From NCBI GenBank assembly GCA_964520615.1, contig CAZFNL010000090.1, positions 1 through 51,709 of the forward strand: a stretch of DNA of 51,709 bases. Reading direction: 5' to 3'. A program made the position numbers and the translations under genes. Positions 41,585 to 48,657 of the stretch are shown piece after piece. Source of the stretch: JAMCUI01 sp964520615 (GTDB lineage Bacteria > Patescibacteriota > Microgenomatia > 2-02-FULL-39-11). How positions within the stretch are numbered: the stretch's first letter is position 1; every line of letters starts with the position of its first letter. Under the pieces are notes generated by a model. It saw only the letters and a list, made by a program, of their open reading frames with translations. It was not told the origin of the DNA and ran no database searches.

Positions 41585-42571
41585 TTAACTGAAAAGTTTT
41601 ATCCAAATTCTCATGGCCTTTTTAAGACTCTTAAAATAATCATTTTGGGGAAATCTTATCTTTTCCGTCAACTCCTCATAACAATGAACTAAATTAGTAG
41701 ATTTAAGAGTGCAGTGTGTTAATTGCGAACTGAGTTCTTCATTCGTTTCTATTCCTCTTGCCTCTTTCTTTAGATTCTTAAAAACATTTGAAGCTTTTTT
41801 GTGATCAACAAAGGGAGAACCATTGACTACAGCCATTCCCAAATGGTCGATGATTTTTTTGGCAAACATCCCAGCCCAGATATCGTCAAACCTATCGTAT
41901 CCCCAGTGATTTCCTAGAGGATCGTATCCCATAAGCGGAAAGTACATAAGGGGAGTAATTTTTGACTTGAAAGCCAAATTCATCGAACACATAGGGAAAA
42001 AATAGCCTTTCGGAATAAATTCTATAAAAGGGAAACTGTCAGGAATGGAGAGATCTTGATGCAGTAATTGCGTTGGAGCGTCAAAATCTAGGATATTTTT
42101 CCATAGGCCATGGCTTATGACCACTTCCTTTTTACCTCTTATGATATAAGGGATACCGCGAGTATAGTAATATTGTCTGTGCGGATAGGTGGGATACCAT
42201 CCTTCAGGTGCAGAAAGCGCGAGGTTTTCCACATGCTCATTTATGAAATTTTGTCCGGTGACAGGGAAACAATCGTCATCAAGAGTGATAATAATGTCTG
42301 CTTTTGACCGGAAAGCCTTGAAAAAACCATATGAGCGTATACCGGCGTTTTTCCGGGATATTATCCATGAGTCTTTACCCAGTTCGCTGTCTATATCCTG
42401 CCAAGTGTAGTGATAGACTTTCTGAAAATATTTTTTAGGGGTGTCTATCTCTTTTGACTTATGGTCTTCGATGATAAAACCAGCACAGTTGTAAAAGTGG
42501 TTTTTCCAATATTTGAGGAAATCCAGGTTTCTGATCGTGGGAATGACAATGGCTATTTTTTTCTGGCGCAT
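41585..42571 (-). CDS. GT75-like protein (UDP-arabinopyranose mutase / RGP family)
   Basis: 328 residues, closely patterned on plant reversibly glycosylated polypeptides: opening AIVIPTIRNLDFLKYW, the metal-binding DDDCF (Asp98-100), VISHGLWKNILDFDAPTQLL, IPKGYFFPMCSMNLAFKS, YDRFDDIWAGMFAKKI and DHKKASNVFKNLKKEARGI. Arg145 stands nine residues before His154, the spacing of the autoglycosylated Arg in plant UDP-Ara mutases. It probably converts a UDP-pyranose to the furanose form for the glycan. First gene of the minus-strand operon; promoter directly upstream. Confidence 0.88.
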   Translation of the reverse strand: MRQKKIAIVIPTIRNLDFLKYWKNHFYNCAGFIIEDHKSKEIDTPKKYFQKVYHYTWQDIDSELGKDSWIISRKNAGIRSYGFFKAFRSKADIIITLDDDCFPVTGQNFINEHVENLALSAPEGWYPTYPHRQYYYTRGIPYIIRGKKEVVISHGLWKNILDFDAPTQLLHQDLSIPDSFPFIEFIPKGYFFPMCSMNLAFKSKITPLMYFPLMGYDPLGNHWGYDRFDDIWAGMFAKKIIDHLGMAVVNGSPFVDHKKASNVFKNLKKEARGIETNEELSSQLTHCTLKSTNLVHCYEELTEKIRFPQNDYFKSLKKAMRIWIKLFS

Positions 42572-42582
42572 AAAATTGCTTC

Positions 42583-42611
42583 ATTATAATCAATAAAAAT
42601 ATCAAATACAA
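42583..42611 (-). promoter_or_regulatory. Promoter of the GT75-methyltransferase-decarboxylase operon
   Basis: On the minus strand TTGTAT (42606-42611), 17-nt spacer, TATAAT (42583-42588); the ATG is 11 nt downstream. It is divergent from the dockerin-gene promoter, 40 nt away. Confidence 0.6.
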
Positions 42612-42651
42612 TTATGGCTGAACTGGTGAATATTTATATTCAAACTCTATC

Positions 42652-42679
42652 TTGACAAGAGAGGTAGGTATGTTATTCT
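42652..42679 (+). promoter_or_regulatory. Promoter of the dockerin/cohesin cluster, leaderless type
   Basis: Perfect TTGACA (42652-42657), 16-nt spacer, TATTCT (42674-42679). ATG 42687 begins 7 nt after the -10 box. Confidence 0.62.
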
Positions 42680-42686
42680 GGATTTA

Positions 42687-43403
42687 ATGCTGAATAGTCA
42701 ACATAGACATTTGGGTGTTGCTCTGGGCTTTTTTGTGGTTATGGGTGTACTACTTGGCGTAGCTGTAATCGGCGCTGAAACATACAATAATTACCGTTCC
42801 AAAGCTTACGCCCCTCCTCCCAATCCAATACCCAATTGTACCGGTCTCACGGGTCCTTCTTCAGTTACCATAGGTCAAAGCGCCACGTATACCGCAAGCT
42901 TTTCTTCGGAACAAGGTAATCTGGGCGGTGAAATTGACGCGGGGCAAGGCGGTCAGTTTAAGTGGACACCCGGAAATAAGCCGATTTCCGGTACCTCCGG
43001 ATCTTTGTCATTTACATGGACTCCTACTGTAGCCGGAACATACGATGTGTTCTGTCGCGCATGGAATGACGCAGTTGCCGAATGTCGGGGTAAAGCAAAT
43101 TATGTGGATGGACCGCCAAGATACGCCTGCGCAGGACCCGCCAGCTCAATGTCTGTCACTGTTGCGGCAGCCGTAGTGCCGACAGTGACTCAGGCAGCTT
43201 GCAACAGTAAAACTAAAGGTGATGCCAATTGTGACGGAACAGTCGATCTTATCGATTATTCTGTCTGGCTCAACCACCAGTGTAACAAGCAAGCCGCAGG
43301 TGCAGCTTGTACTGATCTGCGGGGAGATTTTAACGGAGACGGCAGTGTGGATGACGCAGATTTACAGATTTGGAAAAATAATTACTTAAGCGATACGCAT
43401 TGA
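42687..43403 (+). CDS. Secreted protein with Ig-like domain and complete dockerin
   Basis: 238 residues. An anchor helix lies at 10-30, an Ig-like domain at ~50-160 (SVTIGQSATYTASF, FTWTPTVAGTYDVFCRAW, six Cys) and a type I-like dockerin with two calcium loops: GDANCDGTVDLID (178-190) and GDFNGDGSVDDAD (213-225), each followed by a W-containing helix. This is the best dockerin in the window. It is the first gene of a six-gene plus-strand cluster in which the following genes encode cohesin-like domains, so binding between neighbours is likely. Confidence 0.85.
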   Translation: MLNSQHRHLGVALGFFVVMGVLLGVAVIGAETYNNYRSKAYAPPPNPIPNCTGLTGPSSVTIGQSATYTASFSSEQGNLGGEIDAGQGGQFKWTPGNKPISGTSGSLSFTWTPTVAGTYDVFCRAWNDAVAECRGKANYVDGPPRYACAGPASSMSVTVAAAVVPTVTQAACNSKTKGDANCDGTVDLIDYSVWLNHQCNKQAAGAACTDLRGDFNGDGSVDDADLQIWKNNYLSDTH

Positions 43404-43415
43404 TACTCGTGAATA

Positions 43416-44462
43416 ATGGGCCCAAAAATACAACTAACCAAAAACCAGACATTTTCTCTTGTTTTTCTGGCGGTACTTTTCTTTTCCTTATTTGTAGGTC
43501 TTATACTGGTACAACAAAGGCAAGAGATTAGGCCAAAAGCCAGTTCCACATCCGTAGTGTTATCCCTTTTACCGGCCACACAGAATTTTAATCTGAACGA
43601 TACCAATACTTTTGACTTGGTCGCTACTTTTACGGGAGGTTCGTCTACGGAAAAAATTGACGGTATCCAGACTGAAGTGGATTTTTCTTCAAAGTACTTA
43701 AACATACCCGCGAATCACTATATCATTACTGCTCAATCAGGCCTTTCTGTACTAAGGGTTGATGGTCCTACTATAAGTAATCAGAACAATAAAGCCCTGA
43801 TAAGGTTGATAGCCACTACTCCGGGTAGCGGTCCTTCAACAGATAAACCAATAGTGGTGGCAAAAATTGATTTTCAAGGTATTGCAGTTACAACAGGTCC
43901 GCAAGTCATATCCCTCGGCAGCTCCCAAATAGTGAACAGCCAGTCTGTGGCAATACCAGTCACGTTGGTAGGCGCAGGATATACGGTCGGTCAAGGTAAT
44001 ATCACAATAACTCCACCGGGGCCAACCATTCGTCCGGTTATACCAGGTCAGGCTGATTTTCTTTTACAGACAGATGCAAATAGCACTTCGGTGGGGCAGA
44101 CTTTTACCGTGAATGTTTCTTTGAAACTTACAGACCCTTCAGCTAAAGCCTCAGGGGTAGATTTTATACTCCTTTATGATAAAAGCATCCTTGATGTGGT
44201 AAATACGGTACCAAATATTACCTCTGTTAATTCACAGGCGCCTTTTACTGACGGGCAAGTATCTTCAGGAGGTTCATATAACAACCAATACAATTTTGTC
44301 CGGGTAACTTTATTATCCAAAAACCAAACAATAGATCTTCCTTCCGGGACAGTCAGTTTAGCAAAAATTACATTTAAGGGTAGCAGGGTAGGGACTGCCA
44401 CCATAAAATTCCCTGACGATAATAGTTTGCTTCAGGTTGTAGGCGTAGCGGTGAGTAATTGA
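43416..44462 (+). CDS. Surface protein with two cohesin-like domains
   Basis: 348 residues. An N-terminal anchor helix (TFSLVFLAVLFFSLFVGLIL) ends in QEIRPKAS. Two cohesin-like beta sandwiches follow: ~45-195 (FDLVATFTGGSSTEKIDGIQTEVDF, IVVAKIDFQG) and ~205-348 (TSVGQTFTVNVSLKL, GVDFILLYDKSILDV, LAKITFKG). The first domain is paralogous to that of the next gene. It probably holds dockerin-bearing proteins at the membrane. 12 nt after the dockerin gene. Confidence 0.8.
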   Translation: MGPKIQLTKNQTFSLVFLAVLFFSLFVGLILVQQRQEIRPKASSTSVVLSLLPATQNFNLNDTNTFDLVATFTGGSSTEKIDGIQTEVDFSSKYLNIPANHYIITAQSGLSVLRVDGPTISNQNNKALIRLIATTPGSGPSTDKPIVVAKIDFQGIAVTTGPQVISLGSSQIVNSQSVAIPVTLVGAGYTVGQGNITITPPGPTIRPVIPGQADFLLQTDANSTSVGQTFTVNVSLKLTDPSAKASGVDFILLYDKSILDVVNTVPNITSVNSQAPFTDGQVSSGGSYNNQYNFVRVTLLSKNQTIDLPSGTVSLAKITFKGSRVGTATIKFPDDNSLLQVVGVAVSN

Positions 44463-44520
44463 AATAAAATAAAAAGTTAGTTGAACGGCTAAAACATCAA
44501 CTCACGACTTATTTATTAAA

Positions 44521-46479
44521 ATGAAAAATATTCTAGGAAACACTTCTTCAGGAAAGGGAAGGTCAATATTTATTCTTGTGTTGTTGTTGGCGGCACTATT
44601 TGTTGCCGTAATATTGGTGCGGCAAAATCAGGAATTAAGGAATAGGGCCGCGGGACTAAGCGTGACTTTAAGTTTGAATCCGTCCACAGATAATTTAAGT
44701 ACAAGTAAACCAAAAGAGTTTGATATAATTGCTACTTTCCAGAACGGGTCTTCAGGAGAAAAGTTGGATGGAATACGGACAGCCTTAAACTTTCCGACGG
44801 CAAATATTTTCATTCCAGACAGCCCTCTTATAGACACATCGACTTCCGGCCTGAGTCCTTATAAGGTTGATAGTCCTGCTGCAGCAAACCAGGCAGGAAA
44901 AATGAATATTACATTAATCGCTTCCACTCCGGGTAGCGGTCCGGCTACAGATAAACCTGTTATTATCGCTAAAGTCTTTCTACAGGGTAAGGCTCCTATC
45001 ACTTCAACTTCTGTAACATTTTCAGATACGCAAATAGTGAATAACCAATCAGCACAAGTATCTGTACAACTAGAGAGTGCCAATTTGGGAGTGGTGATGG
45101 ACAATGGTACCAGCTGTCTGACTTATCCGGTGACTGATACCTTTAGCGAGTCAAGTCTGAATACGGATTTGTGGCAAGAGTGGAAACAAAACGGCAGTGA
45201 TTCTCTGACTTCCGGAAGCTTGCACGCCGTGGCAAACGGTGGAGGGTCTTCTGAGTCATATGGAGGTGTATTGTCAACAAAGACTTTGTGTGCCACGACA
45301 GGCGATTTTGACATGTCGGTGGATTTTGGCCAGTTTACGACCAGCGGTCAATCGGAAGCTGATGCCAGGTTATCTCTTGAAGACCAAACCGGCAACTCTA
45401 CCATTTTTATAGAATATGAGAATAAAGGAAATACTGCCGGCTTTGCCAGTAAACTAGTCTTAAACAATAATGACCAGACAGCATTGGACAAATGGACGCC
45501 AATATCAGTGACAACGGGGAAACTAAGGATTGTGCGTCAAGGGGGAGTATTCACTACATATTATGATACGGGAAGCGGTTGGACACAGCAAGCGACGTTC
45601 ACGCCGGATTCATTTGCTACCGCGCTAAATTTAGGTCTTTTTGCCAAGAGTTGGGATCAGTATCCTACAGTCTCAGCCAATTTTGATAATTTTTCCTTTT
45701 CCCAGGCCAATCCCGCCCCTTCTTTTACACCAACTCCAAGTATGACGCCAGTGCCAACATCCACTCTTGCACCTACACCTCCTTTGGGATCAAACCAATA
45801 CCTTATAAATATAGGAGATAAGCAATGGCTTACTATAAATGTGGGTGCCTCAGTGACGCCTCAAATCCGGTTTAAGGCAAAAGTGGCTTTTACCCAAAAC
45901 ACTCCAGATTTGTATTTTAAGCTGAGGGTAAAGGATGAATTAGCATTTATGAATAACCCGCAGGATCAGGGGACAGGCGATTCGTGCAATAATACGCCTG
46001 CCGGAGATTATGATTTTTGGGTTCCGATGCGGGCGCAAAATGGAGTGTATTCTCCCGTACCTTCGATAGGTACCCCACCATCAGGAATGAGTGTGGCGAC
46101 AGTTTCACCTGACGGTTGGGTGACGCTAAATGGTGTTCAGGCAGGAAAGTATTATTCTCTTTTCTTAAAAGCTCCCAAAACCAGAGGGACACTCATGGTG
46201 CAACATGTGATACTCCAGCCCAATCAGGACCAAAACATACAGGATTTTGACTGGACGGCAAATGCGCTGGCACCGGGAGATTTGCCTGATCCCAATAACG
46301 GCGGCAAACAGGACTGTACCGTCAATAGTGTAGACCTGTCGCTTATAGAACAGAGACAAGGAAAGACCGATCAGGATAGTCTGAATGTAGCTGACGTGAA
46401 TTATGACGGGGTGGTAAACGGCAACGATATATCAAAAGTAGTCAACACTCTTTCGACCAAACCTGACGATGATAAGTAA
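44521..46479 (+). CDS. Multidomain surface protein: cohesin-like, concanavalin-like, dockerin
   Basis: 652 residues. An anchor helix lies at 13-30, a cohesin-like domain at ~38-185 (paralogue of the preceding gene's first domain), a concanavalin-like domain at ~195-395 (SLNTDLWQEWKQNG, GDFDMSVDFGQF, GKLRIVRQGGVFTTYYDTGSGW, VSANFDNFSF), a Pro/Thr linker at ~396-425, a beta domain at ~430-580 and a C-terminal dockerin (NSVDLSLIEQRQG and ADVNYDGVVNGNDISKV). With both module types it can link into chains. The concanavalin-like part may bind glycans, perhaps those of the polysaccharide locus. Confidence 0.83.
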   Translation: MKNILGNTSSGKGRSIFILVLLLAALFVAVILVRQNQELRNRAAGLSVTLSLNPSTDNLSTSKPKEFDIIATFQNGSSGEKLDGIRTALNFPTANIFIPDSPLIDTSTSGLSPYKVDSPAAANQAGKMNITLIASTPGSGPATDKPVIIAKVFLQGKAPITSTSVTFSDTQIVNNQSAQVSVQLESANLGVVMDNGTSCLTYPVTDTFSESSLNTDLWQEWKQNGSDSLTSGSLHAVANGGGSSESYGGVLSTKTLCATTGDFDMSVDFGQFTTSGQSEADARLSLEDQTGNSTIFIEYENKGNTAGFASKLVLNNNDQTALDKWTPISVTTGKLRIVRQGGVFTTYYDTGSGWTQQATFTPDSFATALNLGLFAKSWDQYPTVSANFDNFSFSQANPAPSFTPTPSMTPVPTSTLAPTPPLGSNQYLINIGDKQWLTINVGASVTPQIRFKAKVAFTQNTPDLYFKLRVKDELAFMNNPQDQGTGDSCNNTPAGDYDFWVPMRAQNGVYSPVPSIGTPPSGMSVATVSPDGWVTLNGVQAGKYYSLFLKAPKTRGTLMVQHVILQPNQDQNIQDFDWTANALAPGDLPDPNNGGKQDCTVNSVDLSLIEQRQGKTDQDSLNVADVNYDGVVNGNDISKVVNTLSTKPDDDK

Positions 46480-46518
46480 CGGTTTATTTTCTAATTTTTA
46501 ATTTTTAATCAAAAACAT

Positions 46519-47124
46519 ATGAATGAAAAAGGCGCTTCTGATTACAGGAAAATTTTAGTGGTTGTCCTGGTTTTGGTGGTACTTTTGGGTGCCATAGTTA
46601 TCATAAGGGCCCAGAGGAATGCGGCTTTACAAAAAAGCATGGAAGTCCAAAAAATCGCACCAACTATAATCTTATCTCCAACAAGTTTGCCTTTGGTGGG
46701 AGAATATTCCTTCTCGGGAGTGCCTGCCAGTGTAAAAGTAGGACAGACTTTTAATGTAAGCATCGATTTTAAGGCACCCCAAACGGTATTGGACGGGGCT
46801 GATGCTTATATAAGATTTAACCCGGCCTATTTGAAAGCAGACAGCGTCACTGAAGGTCCTTATTTTTCTGAATATCTGAGGAAAAACATAGATAACGAGG
46901 GAGGTATGGTAAAAGTGACTGGTTTTAGGTCAAAAACGGGTAATACTCTTGATAAAAATGTCACTTTCTTTACCCTTTCCCTGACAGCCCAAAAAAGCGG
47001 ATTGACAAGTTTGACTTTTGATTTCCAAAAGGGAAGGACTAATCTTTCAACATTGGTAGAAAAGGGAACAAGCAGGAACGTACTAGGCACAACCGGTAAA
47101 GCAGTCATTACAATAGCTCAATAA
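46519..47124 (+). CDS. Membrane-anchored cohesin-like protein
   Basis: 201 residues. An anchor helix at about 10-29 (ILVVVLVLVVLLGAIVII), then one cohesin-like domain (ASVKVGQTFNVSIDFKAPQTVLDGADAYIRFNPAYL, TFFTLSLTAQKSGLTSLTFDF). It resembles a single-receptor anchor for a dockerin protein. It is 2 nt before the next cohesin-like gene, so the two are co-translated. Confidence 0.78.
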   Translation: MNEKGASDYRKILVVVLVLVVLLGAIVIIRAQRNAALQKSMEVQKIAPTIILSPTSLPLVGEYSFSGVPASVKVGQTFNVSIDFKAPQTVLDGADAYIRFNPAYLKADSVTEGPYFSEYLRKNIDNEGGMVKVTGFRSKTGNTLDKNVTFFTLSLTAQKSGLTSLTFDFQKGRTNLSTLVEKGTSRNVLGTTGKAVITIAQ

Positions 47125-47126
47125 TT

Positions 47127-47867
47127 ATGAAAAGGAAGCTGATTTTCACTTTTTCGCTGGTAGCGTTCCTTTTTTGTATTACAAGCGTAAAAGCTGAGGT
47201 TGCCAAAGCGCAGGTTTTTAAGATGCAGCTTGCCAACCCCTCACAAACGATAAATGTAGGGGATAACTTTGATATACAGATTATGATAAATACCGCCGGT
47301 CAGTCTACCATAAACGGAGACGCGCTTATTACATACGATCCCAACGCAATTACTATTGATTCGAGTAATGTCAAAACGGGCAATTTCTATACCTATTTCA
47401 GCGCCAATCCTTTGGGCGGATACAACAATAAATTCCTTATCTCAAGCTGGGAGGAAAGTGTTGCCCACGCAAAATCTGCTTCTACAGATACTCTTTTTGC
47501 TACCATGACTGTTGCAGCTAAAAATCCTGGTACAACTACACTGTCTTTTGACTGTACCACAGGAAATGAAGCTGACTCAAATATAAACTTAGCTTCTGAC
47601 TCATCTGATATTATAAAATGCCCCCTGCAGCCCTTAACGATAAATATTGGCGGAGCTGCCCAGCCTACTGCCGCTCCAACTTCCGCAGCTCCCACTGCCG
47701 TGCCTACTTCAGCACCTGCTATAACAAATACACCTATTCCCTTACCTACAAAGGCACCCAGGCCGACTGTGGCTGAGCTAAAAAGAGCAGGATCAGCGGA
47801 AGTGACAATTTTGGGGTTGGGATTAGGATTTATACTGACTGTAGTGGGCGTGGTTTTTGCTTTATAA
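47127..47867 (+). CDS. Cohesin-like protein with C-terminal membrane anchor
   Basis: 246 residues. A signal peptide at 1-~25, a cohesin-like domain at ~30-175 (TINVGDNFDIQIMINTAGQ, DALITYDPNAITIDSS, LFATMTVAAKNPGTTTLSFD), a Pro/Ala/Thr linker at ~178-215 and a C-terminal helix (VTILGLGLGFILTVVGVVFAL). The reversed anchor orientation, compared with the N-terminally anchored neighbours, resembles classical cell-wall or membrane anchoring scaffoldins. Confidence 0.8.
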   Translation: MKRKLIFTFSLVAFLFCITSVKAEVAKAQVFKMQLANPSQTINVGDNFDIQIMINTAGQSTINGDALITYDPNAITIDSSNVKTGNFYTYFSANPLGGYNNKFLISSWEESVAHAKSASTDTLFATMTVAAKNPGTTTLSFDCTTGNEADSNINLASDSSDIIKCPLQPLTINIGGAAQPTAAPTSAAPTAVPTSAPAITNTPIPLPTKAPRPTVAELKRAGSAEVTILGLGLGFILTVVGVVFAL

Positions 47868-47936
47868 TTTGTTAAAGCAGAATATTACTGATGACAAAAT
47901 CGCCAGTCCTGGGTTTATTTTTTTTGAGATTAGCGT

Positions 47937-48647
47937 ATGCACCTGACATCTTTTAAGAGATCACTGAAGATTGTAGGAATAATTGCGGTTTTGGCTGCGG
48001 CGCTTGGCGCAACCATAATCGGGGGAAGTCGTGCGGCGCAACAGTTTGCCAAAGCTTCAACATGTCCGGCACAAAAGATTGCCTCGGCTCAAGTGGGAGC
48101 CAATAGCGCAGTGGTAGCATGGGAAACAACGGATGTCAGTCAGGGCAGAGTGGAGTATGGGACTGCTCCAACCAGCCTGAATTTTACCGCACCGGAGGCA
48201 ACATCGGGTAAGATACACAATGTGCCTCTGACACTTTTGACGCCAAATACTGTTTATTATTATCTAGTGGCCATAGGGGATAATAAATGCGACTCATCAG
48301 GTCAGACCTGTACGGACAATTGTGTGCCTTACAGCTTTACTACCAGTGCCATATCGCCCCAGCCGGAACTGGTCACAACTACTACTCCCACGCCTCCGGT
48401 TTCTCCAACTTTAATACCTCCAGTTGGTACAACAACCGGTGCAGCTACCCCGTCATCCATGATTTCACCATCTAGCAGTGTCAGTCCGACAGGAGGACTT
48501 AGCAGTTTTTGCGCTCTAGTACAGGCAAATATCGGCCGCAGCAGCAAAGAAACGTCAGTCTGGAGTACATTCAAACAATACGATATAGACGGAAACGGCA
48601 TAATAAACGGCCTTGACGTTATCAAATGCCAGCAGAGCGGAAAATAG
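47937..48647 (+). CDS. Secreted FN3-like protein with dockerin-like end
   Basis: 236 residues. An N-terminal helix (16-32), a fibronectin-III-like domain at ~40-135 (SAQVGANSAVVAWETTDVSQGRVEYG, LTPNTVYYYLVAIGDNKC), a Thr/Pro linker at ~140-185 and a dockerin-like tail with one clear calcium loop YDIDGNGIINGLDVIKC. Last gene of the cluster; convergent with the 912-residue gene, 10 nt apart. Confidence 0.8.
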   Translation: MHLTSFKRSLKIVGIIAVLAAALGATIIGGSRAAQQFAKASTCPAQKIASAQVGANSAVVAWETTDVSQGRVEYGTAPTSLNFTAPEATSGKIHNVPLTLLTPNTVYYYLVAIGDNKCDSSGQTCTDNCVPYSFTTSAISPQPELVTTTTPTPPVSPTLIPPVGTTTGAATPSSMISPSSSVSPTGGLSSFCALVQANIGRSSKETSVWSTFKQYDIDGNGIINGLDVIKCQQSGK

Positions 48648-48657
48648 CCCGGGATAG

